IMG/VR virus record: IMGVR_UViG_3300036770_002793 | Span: 1 to 32,929 of that record | Direction: 5' to 3' (one strand) | Length of the DNA: 32,929 nt | Origin: a virus | In this document: positions 20,343 to 29,124 of the stretch, piece by piece | Layout of the letters: the number at the start of each line of letters is the position of its first letter | Position numbering within the stretch: position 1 is the stretch's first letter | Position numbers and translations under genes: made by a program | Notes under the pieces: model-generated | Seen by the model: only the letters and a program-made list of their open reading frames with translations | Database searches by the model: none | What the model was told of the DNA's origin: nothing

Positions 20343-20762
20343 TCAATACCGACGTCGCCAACTGGTAACGGCGAACACGATTCCGAATATGGCCACGACC
20401 AATCCCAACCAAGTACCGAACTCACGGCGACCGAAAAACGACCGACGTTGGACAACTTGTGGAATTTCGCGTATAACGTCGATTCGTATGGTGTCGGGTA
20501 GGCACGTACCCTCAACCATCAAAGTGTCGTAGGAACGCACCAAACGCACCCGTACGCGGTCGTTTTCAATCGTGATGGTATCAACGTCGTTCATCACGAT
20601 CGTGTCGGTGATTTTTCGTTCCTTCGTCACGACGATGGTGTCGAACCGAACCGGTTGCGCCCGAACAAGTGTCGGGTCGATTGCAATCGCACGTTTTAGG
20701 TGCCAGTCCGCACCACACGACGCGACAACCATCGCGAGGGGAATCAATAGCCAACGAGCCAT
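20343..20762 (-). CDS. Putative unimolecular spanin (u-spanin)
   Basis: This 139-residue protein has a short hydrophobic start with lipobox VASC (Cys16), predicting an outer-membrane lipoprotein. A periplasmic stretch rich in beta pattern follows (DTIVMNDVDTITIENDRVRV). It ends with a membrane helix (TWLGLVVAIFGIVFAVTSW, residues about 117-135) and RRRY. Lipoprotein at one end and inner-membrane helix at the other define u-spanins such as T1 gp11, which fuse the two membranes in the last step of lysis. It overlaps the endolysin gene by 19 nt, which supports the call. Confidence 0.82.
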   Translation of the reverse strand: MARWLLIPLAMVVASCGADWHLKRAIAIDPTLVRAQPVRFDTIVVTKERKITDTIVMNDVDTITIENDRVRVRLVRSYDTLMVEGTCLPDTIRIDVIREIPQVVQRRSFFGRREFGTWLGLVVAIFGIVFAVTSWRRRY

Positions 20763-21160
20763 CCGAATTTTTGTTTTACATTAAACGACGGACACGCCTT
20801 CGCGGCGTATTCGTTGTGGCCGTGCAACGTCAGCGGGCCGTACTGGTCGCGAAGGTGCTTCACCAAATTAACGAACGCCGTTTGTTGGGCGTCGTTCATC
20901 GTGTCTTTTGCTTTGCCACCCGCGTCCGTTCCACCGACGTACACCACACCAATTGTATCGGCGTTGTGTCCGCTGACGTGGGCGCCCGCCTTTGCGACGT
21001 CACGTCCAGCGTGAACCGAACCATCGAGGTAAATCACGTAATGGTAACCAATGTCCGACCAACCACGTTTTTTGTGCCACGACCGAATCGTGTCAACGTC
21101 AACGTGACGTCCGTCGGGCGTTGCCGTGCAATGCAGAATAATTCGGGTCAGTTTACGCAT
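20744..21160 (-). CDS. Endolysin, N-acetylmuramoyl-L-alanine amidase (T7 lysozyme type)
   Basis: This 138-residue amidase_2 domain protein has zinc ligands H10 (IILHCTA), H115 and C123 (HGHNEYAAKACPSF), and catalytic Tyr39 (IGYHYVIYLDG) and Lys121. The spacing matches T7 lysozyme. There is no signal peptide, so it needs a holin. It cleaves the bond between muramic acid and the peptide. It lies between the small membrane proteins and the spanin. Confidence 0.93.
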   Translation of the reverse strand: MRKLTRIILHCTATPDGRHVDVDTIRSWHKKRGWSDIGYHYVIYLDGSVHAGRDVAKAGAHVSGHNADTIGVVYVGGTDAGGKAKDTMNDAQQTAFVNLVKHLRDQYGPLTLHGHNEYAAKACPSFNVKQKFGWLVGY

Positions 21161-21174
21161 AAATACGGATCACG

Positions 21175-21303
21175 TTAAACGCGACCTTGGCCGCGGTATT
21201 GTTTTACCTTGTTTCCGTGCTTGACGGATTTGGCGTGCTTGCGCCGCTTGCGTGATTTCGAAACGTACGACGTTGCCGTCGCACCCTTAACTTTTGCCGC
21301 CAT
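21175..21303 (-). CDS. Short highly basic peptide, 42 aa
   Basis: The ATG at 21301-21303 opens MAAKVKGATATSYVSKSRKR, and the peptide ends KVKQYRGQGRV. It is about one third Lys/Arg with several His and has no membrane segment. Similar basic mini-proteins ending in YRGQGR occur in phages of Bacteroidota, with no known role. DNA or RNA binding is plausible. It overlaps the preceding membrane protein gene by 17 nt. Confidence 0.65.
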   Translation of the reverse strand: MAAKVKGATATSYVSKSRKRRKHAKSVKHGNKVKQYRGQGRV

Positions 21304-21466
21304 CGTCTTTGGGGTCTTTGAGGAATAACATAGCGAATCCGCCCGTGATAAACACGCCGACCTCGGTCAACGTCGATTTGCCGAACCAAACGAATACAAA
21401 CGAAACAACCATCACCAGCAAACCGATGATGGTTGTTTTCGGGTTGCGAAATAATCGGTCGATCAT
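21287..21466 (-). CDS. Holin-like small membrane protein, 59 aa
   Basis: The start at 21466 gives a protein with two membrane helices (residues about 12-30, TIIGLLVMVVSFVFVWFG; and 36-51, VGVFITGGFAMLFL) and a charged tail (KDPKDDGGKS). Size, topology and position just before the endolysin fit a class II holin. It shares an ATGA overlap with the other membrane protein, so the pair may act as holin and antiholin. Confidence 0.65.
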   Translation of the reverse strand: MIDRLFRNPKTTIIGLLVMVVSFVFVWFGKSTLTEVGVFITGGFAMLFLKDPKDDGGKS

Positions 21467-21651
21467 TGCTTGTCCTTTTTGCGTAGTTCGTGCCGGTATT
21501 TGATATCGAGGTATGCTTTGTAAATAAGCATCGACGACAATACCAATGCGAACACCGACGCAAGCGCCGACAAAATCGGGTTGATTTCCAACGTCAACCA
21601 CGACGCGATCGTGGAACCCCACGCCAAACCAGTTTGCTCGCCCCGTGTCAT
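21463..21651 (-). CDS. Small membrane protein in lysis cassette, 62 aa
   Basis: It has a hydrophobic stretch over residues about 25-45 (ILSALASVFALVLSSMLIY), preceded by a weaker one (LAWGSTIASWLTL) and followed by a strongly basic tail (KYRHELRKKDKQ). It is a candidate holin or antiholin by size, charge and position. Which of the two neighbouring membrane proteins makes the lesion cannot be told from sequence. Confidence 0.65.
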   Translation of the reverse strand: MTRGEQTGLAWGSTIASWLTLEINPILSALASVFALVLSSMLIYKAYLDIKYRHELRKKDKQ

Positions 21652-21654
21652 TGT

Positions 21655-21891
21655 TTACTGCTCTCTCGGCGTGAACTCGCCCGTTTCAATGTCAACCGAC
21701 CCGTCGCCGTGTTCGGCGCTGATGGCCTCGATGGTTTCGTTCACCTTTTTTTCGCATTCAGCGTACGCGTTCAGCAATACCGCTTTGCGTAATTCCATCA
21801 ACGCAATCATTCCGAGTTCGGCTTGGATTTTGTCCATTTCGCCTTTGTTGGTTTTGATTGATTCGATGTGTTGTTCGTTTACTTTAGCCAT
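21655..21891 (-). CDS. Coiled-coil small protein, 78 aa
   Basis: The start at 21891 (MAKVNEQHIESIKTNKGEMD) was chosen over an upstream TTG. It is helical and charged through residue 60, then acidic (EHGDGSVDIETGEFTPREQ). No family recognised. It lies between virion-associated and lysis genes and overlaps the preceding gene by 8 nt. Confidence 0.7.
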   Translation of the reverse strand: MAKVNEQHIESIKTNKGEMDKIQAELGMIALMELRKAVLLNAYAECEKKVNETIEAISAEHGDGSVDIETGEFTPREQ

Positions 21892-22222
21892 TGGTGCCAA
21901 TTGTTAGCGTGATTGATTTCGGATTGATTTGGTCGTCGATTTGCGCGTCAACGTTCGCTTCCATTTCCGAAACGCGCTCGGCGCCCATTGCGGCGACGAC
22001 CCAACCAGTAACGATTTCGTTCGTCAGTTCGTTTTCGGGAATAAATTGTTCGATGCCTTCGGTCGGTACGATTTGCGTTCCGATAATTGTGGCGGTGTAG
22101 GTTTTGCCGTCGACCTCGCGGTTGCCCGTGAAGCGCCAATGTACGTTGTACACGACGTCGGTCAATTCGCCCATCGTTGGATAGCAATCAATGGTGCGGC
22201 AGTCCCAAATGAAATTAGTCAT
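21884..22222 (-). CDS. Phage protein downstream of fibre, 112 aa
   Basis: It opens MTNFIWDCRTIDCYPTMGEL, followed by VVYNVHWRFTGNREVDGKTY and a helical C-terminal half (LTNEIVTGWVVAAMGAERVS). Proteins with the IW...D...........V..VHWR pattern are common next to tail-fibre genes. A fibre-assembly or virion role is likely but unproven. Coupled to the preceding mini-gene by ATGA. Confidence 0.75.
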   Translation of the reverse strand: MTNFIWDCRTIDCYPTMGELTDVVYNVHWRFTGNREVDGKTYTATIIGTQIVPTEGIEQFIPENELTNEIVTGWVVAAMGAERVSEMEANVDAQIDDQINPKSITLTIGTNG

Positions 22223-22344
22223 TTTTGTGGTTTTTGGGTTGGTACAAATATACGTGCATTTTTCAAATTTTCGAACGTGATGGTGACGATTTTGCCACCA
22301 TCGCGTTCAATCTTTGCTTTAAGTTCGGGCGTTAGTTTTTTCAT
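22219..22344 (-). CDS. Mini-protein after the fibre gene, 41 aa
   Basis: The ATG at 22342-22344 shares TAATG with the fibre stop and opens MKKLTPELKAKIERDGGKIV. The ATGA overlap with the next gene supports translation. It is basic and has no recognised family. Confidence 0.65.
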   Translation of the reverse strand: MKKLTPELKAKIERDGGKIVTITFENLKNARIFVPTQKPQK

Positions 22345-25300
22345 TATGCGGTGACGTTGTAACCGGGGAACACATAATCCGTACCATCAACGTTGATGCG
22401 CAACCAAATGTCGGGCTTGCCCAATATGATTTCTTGTGCGCCCGATTCGCCGTAAACATAGTTTAAACTGGAATCAAAATAGTTCACTTGCGGCGCGTTG
22501 TCGGCGGCATCGATTCGAACGTCGCCCGCGACGTGCAGTAAATGCGACGGCGCGGTTGTGCCGATACCAACGTTGCCCGCCGATGTGATTCGCATACGTT
22601 CAACGGGTGCGGAATCGGTGTTCAATGATCGCGTGGAAAAATACATTCCACCGGGCCATCCCGATACGCCGTCTTGATATGCGGTTATGCGCGTTGATGG
22701 ATTCGTTCCCGCGTTGAAATGGTTGATGGCCAAATGCGTGACGCCTTGAACCGACCCCGAATCGCCCGCGGTATTGCCGACGCGAAGCACGTCAACGGCG
22801 TTGGTGTCCGACGCCACTTGCAGTTTGGTAACGGGCGAGGTAGTGCCGATGCCGGTGTTTCCGTTGTCAAAATTTACGCAAAATCTTGTCGCTCCAGCAT
22901 TATGGTCGTAAACCCTAAATTGTCTGTTGCTACCTCCCGAACCATATCCGTGAATAATTGTGTGGTATTCGGGGTCTGCGGCATACGTACTCAATCCCCA
23001 ATTTGGGTCGCTCATTGAATACGTCCTAAATCTTGCACCTATTGATGGTACGGCATTTAATCCAAACGATGACGTAGAAAAAATATCTCCATCAACGTGA
23101 AGTTTAGTAGCGGGCGACGTCGTACCAATACCGACGTTGCCCGACGGATCAATACGCATTGATTCAGTCGATGATGCACCTCGGCGGAAAACTAATGAAC
23201 CAGCGCCAGCGGTTCCGCTTAAATTGACGTTTATATATAAATCTGCGCCATTTTGTTGGAATTGTGCATACGACGTAGAATTGGCGATTCCAATCAGCGA
23301 ATTTGATGCATCGTAAACGCCGAGTTTTCCGTATCCGCTATTCGTCGTACCAATTGCGACGTTTCCGCCTACGGCAATTCGCATCGCTTCGGAAGCATTT
23401 GGCGCAAACAAAATCGGGTGCGACGAGTTCGTTGCGATGTAAAGTCCACCGGAATTTGTATCAATGGCGGCAACACTACTGTTCCCGTCGTACATACGAA
23501 TGGTTCGGCCAACTGAATCAGCGCGAAGCGTAATCGCTGGGCCATTGATGTTCGATGCGTCAAAGTATGCCTTTGACCCACCCGTATCAATTGGAATGCT
23601 TGTGGTTGTGGCGTCGTTGGTCAAAAATGCCCCCGAACGAGTTACGCCAGCGACGTCAAGTTTCGTTCCCGGATCCGTCGTACCAATACCGACGTTTCCG
23701 TTGTCTTTGATTCGCATACGCTCCGACGGCGCAGACCATCCACCCGAACCATCGTTGGTAAAGAACGCCAAATGTGCTTGCGCATATGAATATATTCCAC
23801 CGCTTTGAAGCATTGCGATTTTCGCACCTTGCGCCAGTCCATAGTGCTTGTAAAAAATGAATTGCGACAACGTTTGATTGTTCGTGGTCGATTCGATGGC
23901 GATCGTTGACGTGATGGAAATCGTCGGCGTGGATTGCGCCACCTCTAAAATAGATTGCGGCGCGGTTGTTCCGATGCCGACGTTGCCCGATGTGTCCATC
24001 GTTAGATTTACGCTTCCGTCAATACCAAGTTTTATTGGTTGACCATACGACGTGATAAACAACGGACGCGTTGAACTTTCAATTCTATTGTTGATTGTAT
24101 CCCAGTAACCGATTGCCATATTCGGCAACGCTATTCGGTAGTCAACATTCAATTGATCACTCACGCGCGCGGTACCACTTACGTCAAGTTTGTATCCCGG
24201 CGCCGTCGTACCAATACCGACGTTGCCGCTGGCGGTGATTGTTACACGCTCACCATTTTGTGAATCAGTGAACGATAAACGCCCGTCGGCCGCTTCGCGA
24301 CCAAGTTCCCAGTAATACGATGAATTGTATGACAATCGCAAATGGTCGCCATTGGTGCTTGTGATGTCAAGTTTTGCCGACGGCGCAGTTGTACCAATGC
24401 CGACGTTTGCACCTTCATTTTGAAGAATCAAATTCAAAGGCACAGACGGGTTGTCTTGTGCATAACCTTGAATGGCGATGTTTGACGGACTAACATTAGA
24501 AAATTTAACGGCGGCAACTGACCAAGCGTCTTCGAATCTTGCGATTGCAGTATTGTATGCACCAGTCGCAGTTGATACGTGCAAACGCGACGTAGGCGCA
24601 GTCGTACCAATACCGACGTTGCCGGCATTCGTGATACGCATACGTTCCGTTCCGTCCGGATTAAATCGAATATCTATACCACTTAAATATAGCGGAATCC
24701 AACCGGTAGTTCTATTGTATGCTTGAACAACACCTTGCGTTCCATCAAAACCGAGTTCGAGGTTTCCACCAGCGGTTCCAGTTGCAAATCCATTAAGAGT
24801 TAAACCATTAGCCCTTGCGTTTCCATTTACGTCAAGTTTGTATGCTGGCGACGTCGTACCAATACCAAGTCGACCTTGTTCGTCAAGCGTCATAGTTACT
24901 CCGGCAGACACCCCATAATGGTGTGTCGCAAAGTTCAAACGTTGGCTATAATTTCCACCAAGCGTTGTCGATTCAATTGAAATACCCGCGATAAATTGGT
25001 TCGCAAAGGTGTTGTTTGCATATCCAATGTATTTGGTTCCGGCTTCGTTGTAATTCCCAAGCCTTATATTTCCGGCAATGTCAAGTTTTTCATAAGGGTT
25101 TGTCGTACCGATTCCGACGTTGCCGCCCGAAGTAATGTACATTCGAATACTTGCACCAGTTTCGAATGTCATATTATCGGCAAACAAAAACAACCCTTTG
25201 TATACCGAATTTGTGCGGTCGTATGAACCTATGTATGACGTATTTGAATTGTAATTTAATTCCAAACCAGCGTTGGCGGTTGGCCAATCGCCGCCGGTTA

Positions 25301-28300
25301 TTTTAGCGGCGCCCCCAAGTTGAAGTTTCGCCGCCGGCGTCGCCGTACCAATACCAACGTTGGTTCCGTTGTCAAACACCAACGAATCACCCAACGCCGA
25401 ACCCGACGTCCACTTTGATAAATAGTTCGTCGTTCCGCCGCCCGTGATGGTTCCGCCCGACGACGGCGACGTGTTCTCGATTGTGAAGTTCGGATAAGTA
25501 CCCGTAATGGCGATACCCGTCGACGCCGTCAGCGCCACCACTTGATCGGGTGCGGTATTCTCAATCGTAAAATTGGGGTAAGTACCGGTGACGCCGATTG
25601 CAGTCGACGCGGTCAGCGCAACCACTTGATCGGGTGCGGTGTTCTCAATCGTGAAGTTGGGGTAAGTACCCGTTACACCGATTGCAGTCGACGCGGTCAG
25701 CGCAACCACTTGATCGGGCGCGGTGTTCTCAATCGTGAAGTTGGGGTAAGTACCCGTAATACCAACGCCAGTCGATGCCGTCAGCGCAACCACTTGATCG
25801 GGCGCGGTGTTCTCAATCGTGAAGTTGGGGTAAGTACCCGTAATACCAACGCCAGTCGATGCCGTCAGCGCAACCACTTGGTCGGGTGCCGCGTTCGTGA
25901 TAACGCCCGTCGTGTTGTTGTACGTGATGCCCGTACCCGCCGACAACGCCGCACGCGCGCGGGCGTTGGTGAAGTAAAGGTTTGACGTCCCTTCGCCGAT
26001 GTTATCGGTCGTCAGCACGACAACGCCCGTTTGCCCGTTCACCGACGTAACCGGTGCCGTGTCGTAATCCGTCCACGACGCGGTGATGGTTCCGCCGTCG
26101 CCTTGCGTTAGCGTCAACGTTTTCGTCGTCGTTCCCGCAACGGCCGCCGATACGATGCGGTCGTTGTACGCCGTGTCCCATTGTCCCGTTTGCGTGGTCG
26201 TGACAATCACGCGGCCAGCGTCCAACGAAAACACACCCGTCGTGTTGTTGTACGATATGCCGTCGATGGTTTCGGAAATGGCCGCACGTGAACGCGCGTC
26301 GGTGTAGTAAAGGTTTGTCCCCTCACCAATGTTCGTGGTCGTGCCCGCTACGTTTTCCCACCGCGACGTCGTGGTGTTGTACTGAAGCAAATCGTTGTCG
26401 GCGACCGACGTTATTTGCACGTCGGACGCGTCAGAAACGCGTGTGCCGATTTCCGTACGAACGGCCAAAACGCCCGACGTTGAATCCGAACGAACGACAA
26501 ACGCCACCGCCAGTTTGAGGTTCGGCGCCGATGGTTCGGTCGTAGTTAATCCACCCGCAACGGCGGGGTTGCACCACAACACCGCACCTTCGGTGTAAGC
26601 AGACGTATTCAGTTGGCGAATCTTGCCAAACGTGGTCACGTAACCCTCGCCGCCGTCGACGATGTTTTCCGCCGCAATGCCCAAAAGGAATCGTGCGGGA
26701 ACCGAACCATCCGCGATCATTGGTGCGGCCAAAATGCGTCCCGATGCGCCAAGCGTTCCCGCGGCGCGAACGGCGGTACCCTTTGTGATGGTCGAACCGG
26801 TTTGGTTTTTAACGTACCAAAATTCTTCTTGACCAACTTGCATTACGACGTTTGAGTTCAAACCGACGTCGATGGTGCCGTCGTCTTGCGACCACACGAT
26901 TTGCCCTTGCACGGGCGTGGTGTTGTACGTGGTGTCCAACTGCACGTACTCGCCCGTAAGCGGACCCGTCGACGTCACCGACCCCGTGATGTTCACGTTG
27001 TTGTTGAACTGCGAAACGCCGTCGACGTCCAAACCAGCATCCAACGTGACGTCGCCCGTGACGTTCAACGTTCCGTTTACGCGTGCGCCGGTTGGGTTGG
27101 CCGTTGAACCAAGTTGTTGAAACGGCCCCATTTTTTGTTCGTCAACGTTGACGACCATACCGCCCACGCGGCCGACCTCCAGCACGCCGTCGATGTTCAC
27201 GTCGTTGTCGGCCCCGCCGTCGGTTAATACCGAAATTGGTGTTCTAATGTCGTCCAACGGCGACGCAACGCCCGATTGGTATGCAATCATAAACCATTCG
27301 GCCGACCAACGATCGTTTTGTGCGATGAACGAACCCGAATTGTTTAGGTAATAACCGCCATCGAAAATCAACCGACGAAGTAATGGCGAAATGTTTTGGA
27401 TTTCACCGGAGAATCGGCGTATTGGTGCGGAATGCAACCCGACCATTTCCGCAACCAATAAGTTCAGTATTTGATTGCCCGACCCCGTAGACCCGCGACG
27501 GAATGACACACCCGAAACCCACGATGTGCCGTTGTAAACCGACAAATCGCCCGTTTGAAACAAACCATTTGAAATGCGGGTCGTTCCCAACGACAATTCA
27601 ATTTTTGAATCAACGTTGGCGTTGGTGTTTTGCGCGCGGTAGGTGATTGACGTCGATTCATCGCGTGAATCGTCCAAACGCGCAACGATGAACGTCACCG
27701 ACCACGTGTCGGTTTGGTGCGGTTCCAAAACGTATGTCGTCCCGTCAACTGGATTGATGTTCGTGTAATGTTCCGCCGTAATACGCAACGTTCCCGAGGT
27801 TGGCAATTTTGCCGTCGTGATAACTGGCGACGGATTGTACGACAATTCACCGAATACGACCTTTGCGAACGGCGTGTGGTAGTAGTAATACCCCGCGGTC
27901 GTCGACCACGCGGCGTTTCCGTAAATACTATTCGCGGCGAATCCGTTGAACGCGCGGTTGTAGTAATAATACAACCCCGGCGTTGTGGCGGATTCGATGC
28001 GAATTTGCATACGCCATACCACCGCAATGTTTCCGTCGTTCGTTGTCGCACCCGTTGACGACGTGATATTGTAGTTGTGCGGGCCGTAGAATTTCAATTG
28101 CGTGGACGTCGACGCACCAATGATGCCCAGCGTTTTCGTCGGTGCCGTCGAACGGAACGTGTACGGCGCCGATTGTGAATTGAATTTGTCGCGTGCATAT
28201 TCAACCGATACCGAACCAACGGCGGGCAAATACGTGAATTGGCCGCCCGCCAATCGCGCGGCATTTGTGGTTTGGTCAATCGTCACGTCGTCGTTCACCG

Positions 28301-29111
28301 ACGCCGTCGACAACCTCGTGATCGTTTTGTCGTACGTCGACACGTATCGCGTTGCCCCCGCGCGGTTCACGTATTGTTCGAATACCCAACGTCCGTTCGA
28401 TTGGTAAAAGCGGGCGCCGTACGTGATTGCCAGTTCGTTGATTACGTCGTATGCTCGCGAATAAATCGTTGCGCCGTTGTCGTCCTCGGATTCAAAAACA
28501 CGCGTATCAATGGCGTGTTCCTCTAACGTGTCTTTTGTCGTGGAATACGTTTGCGAGGACGTTTCCCACCAATCGACCGACGTTTCCAAAAAAACGTCGC
28601 CAGCGTCCCACAAATCGTCCGTATCAATGAATGCAATGCAGTTTCCGATTACGTTTGTGACCTTGGTCAACCCGTTGGCCATAATGTTAGAACCAACGTA
28701 ATCAATGTTCGCCAATCGTCCGATTCCGTCGGCGGCGGTCATTTGATAAACGTATGGTTGTGATTCGTCTTCAATGGTTACGAGGTCTTGCAGTACCCAA
28801 CCAAACCAATACGGGTCGTACGATGTGCCGTTGTATTTGTACACGGCGATTTTGAACCGATTTTCTTGGAACGTTTTTAACGTGTTGATAAACGTTTCAA
28901 ACGTCGCATTTGCTGAATACGCGCCGAACGACAATTTCGACCCTACAATGGGCGAAACGACGTCGTCGGTTTCACCTTCGTACGTAAGTTCGAAACCTTT
29001 TGAATCAATGTTAAATTCCGTCGCAACCGCCAACCAATTGGCGTCGTGAATTTCGATTTTGTATTGGTTTCCGTTGTCGGATTTGAATTCAGAATAAAGA
29101 CGAATTGCCAT
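22344..29111 (-). CDS. Giant tail-tip / tail-fibre protein, 2255 aa
   Basis: This is the largest gene, directly after the tape measure. Residues 1 to about 650 form a tail-tip domain with a conserved opening (MAIRLYSEFKSDNGNQYKIE). A middle part includes EEFWYVKNQTGSTITKGTAV near residue 765. NLYYTDARSRAAIS-type repeats follow, then five tandem 28-residue repeats (PDQVVALTAST unit, about 1075-1215). About twelve repeats of the NVGIGTTxPxxKLDV type run to about residue 2190. The C-terminus (TDYVFPGYNVTA) shows no intramolecular chaperone. Distal tail, tip and receptor-binding functions seem to be on one chain, since no separate Dit or Tal gene is present. Confidence 0.88.
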   Translation of the reverse strand: MAIRLYSEFKSDNGNQYKIEIHDANWLAVATEFNIDSKGFELTYEGETDDVVSPIVGSKLSFGAYSANATFETFINTLKTFQENRFKIAVYKYNGTSYDPYWFGWVLQDLVTIEDESQPYVYQMTAADGIGRLANIDYVGSNIMANGLTKVTNVIGNCIAFIDTDDLWDAGDVFLETSVDWWETSSQTYSTTKDTLEEHAIDTRVFESEDDNGATIYSRAYDVINELAITYGARFYQSNGRWVFEQYVNRAGATRYVSTYDKTITRLSTASVNDDVTIDQTTNAARLAGGQFTYLPAVGSVSVEYARDKFNSQSAPYTFRSTAPTKTLGIIGASTSTQLKFYGPHNYNITSSTGATTNDGNIAVVWRMQIRIESATTPGLYYYYNRAFNGFAANSIYGNAAWSTTAGYYYYHTPFAKVVFGELSYNPSPVITTAKLPTSGTLRITAEHYTNINPVDGTTYVLEPHQTDTWSVTFIVARLDDSRDESTSITYRAQNTNANVDSKIELSLGTTRISNGLFQTGDLSVYNGTSWVSGVSFRRGSTGSGNQILNLLVAEMVGLHSAPIRRFSGEIQNISPLLRRLIFDGGYYLNNSGSFIAQNDRWSAEWFMIAYQSGVASPLDDIRTPISVLTDGGADNDVNIDGVLEVGRVGGMVVNVDEQKMGPFQQLGSTANPTGARVNGTLNVTGDVTLDAGLDVDGVSQFNNNVNITGSVTSTGPLTGEYVQLDTTYNTTPVQGQIVWSQDDGTIDVGLNSNVVMQVGQEEFWYVKNQTGSTITKGTAVRAAGTLGASGRILAAPMIADGSVPARFLLGIAAENIVDGGEGYVTTFGKIRQLNTSAYTEGAVLWCNPAVAGGLTTTEPSAPNLKLAVAFVVRSDSTSGVLAVRTEIGTRVSDASDVQITSVADNDLLQYNTTTSRWENVAGTTTNIGEGTNLYYTDARSRAAISETIDGISYNNTTGVFSLDAGRVIVTTTQTGQWDTAYNDRIVSAAVAGTTTKTLTLTQGDGGTITASWTDYDTAPVTSVNGQTGVVVLTTDNIGEGTSNLYFTNARARAALSAGTGITYNNTTGVITNAAPDQVVALTASTGVGITGTYPNFTIENTAPDQVVALTASTGVGITGTYPNFTIENTAPDQVVALTASTAIGVTGTYPNFTIENTAPDQVVALTASTAIGVTGTYPNFTIENTAPDQVVALTASTGIAITGTYPNFTIENTSPSSGGTITGGGTTNYLSKWTSGSALGDSLVFDNGTNVGIGTATPAAKLQLGGAAKITGGDWPTANAGLELNYNSNTSYIGSYDRTNSVYKGLFLFADNMTFETGASIRMYITSGGNVGIGTTNPYEKLDIAGNIRLGNYNEAGTKYIGYANNTFANQFIAGISIESTTLGGNYSQRLNFATHHYGVSAGVTMTLDEQGRLGIGTTSPAYKLDVNGNARANGLTLNGFATGTAGGNLELGFDGTQGVVQAYNRTTGWIPLYLSGIDIRFNPDGTERMRITNAGNVGIGTTAPTSRLHVSTATGAYNTAIARFEDAWSVAAVKFSNVSPSNIAIQGYAQDNPSVPLNLILQNEGANVGIGTTAPSAKLDITSTNGDHLRLSYNSSYYWELGREAADGRLSFTDSQNGERVTITASGNVGIGTTAPGYKLDVSGTARVSDQLNVDYRIALPNMAIGYWDTINNRIESSTRPLFITSYGQPIKLGIDGSVNLTMDTSGNVGIGTTAPQSILEVAQSTPTISITSTIAIESTTNNQTLSQFIFYKHYGLAQGAKIAMLQSGGIYSYAQAHLAFFTNDGSGGWSAPSERMRIKDNGNVGIGTTDPGTKLDVAGVTRSGAFLTNDATTTSIPIDTGGSKAYFDASNINGPAITLRADSVGRTIRMYDGNSSVAAIDTNSGGLYIATNSSHPILFAPNASEAMRIAVGGNVAIGTTNSGYGKLGVYDASNSLIGIANSTSYAQFQQNGADLYINVNLSGTAGAGSLVFRRGASSTESMRIDPSGNVGIGTTSPATKLHVDGDIFSTSSFGLNAVPSIGARFRTYSMSDPNWGLSTYAADPEYHTIIHGYGSGGSNRQFRVYDHNAGATRFCVNFDNGNTGIGTTSPVTKLQVASDTNAVDVLRVGNTAGDSGSVQGVTHLAINHFNAGTNPSTRITAYQDGVSGWPGGMYFSTRSLNTDSAPVERMRITSAGNVGIGTTAPSHLLHVAGDVRIDAADNAPQVNYFDSSLNYVYGESGAQEIILGKPDIWLRINVDGTDYVFPGYNVTA
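22555..25370. repeat. Dispersed NVGIGTT-coding repeats in the fibre gene
   Basis: About twelve copies of a short phrase (coding-strand equivalent of GTACCAATACCGACGTTGCC) are spaced irregularly, 150-400 bp apart. Each encodes GNVGIGTTxP followed by a KLDV-like strand. The intervening segments differ in sequence and base composition. Confidence 0.9.
25457..25890. repeat. Five tandem 84-nt repeats inside the fibre gene
   Basis: The phrase CTTGATCGGG (CTTGGTCGGG in the last copy) recurs at 25541, 25625, 25709, 25793 and 25877, exactly 84 bp apart. It encodes a 28-residue unit with core PDQVVALTAST and TGTYPNFTIENT. Because 84 is a multiple of three, copy number can change without frameshift. 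Confidence 0.95.
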
Positions 29112-29124
29112 TGTTTTTGTTTAG

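Noticed and set aside
25457-25890. Tandem 84-nt repeats as a CRISPR array
   Set aside because: The whole 84-nt unit is conserved, with no alternating unique spacers, and it is translated in frame as part of the fibre.
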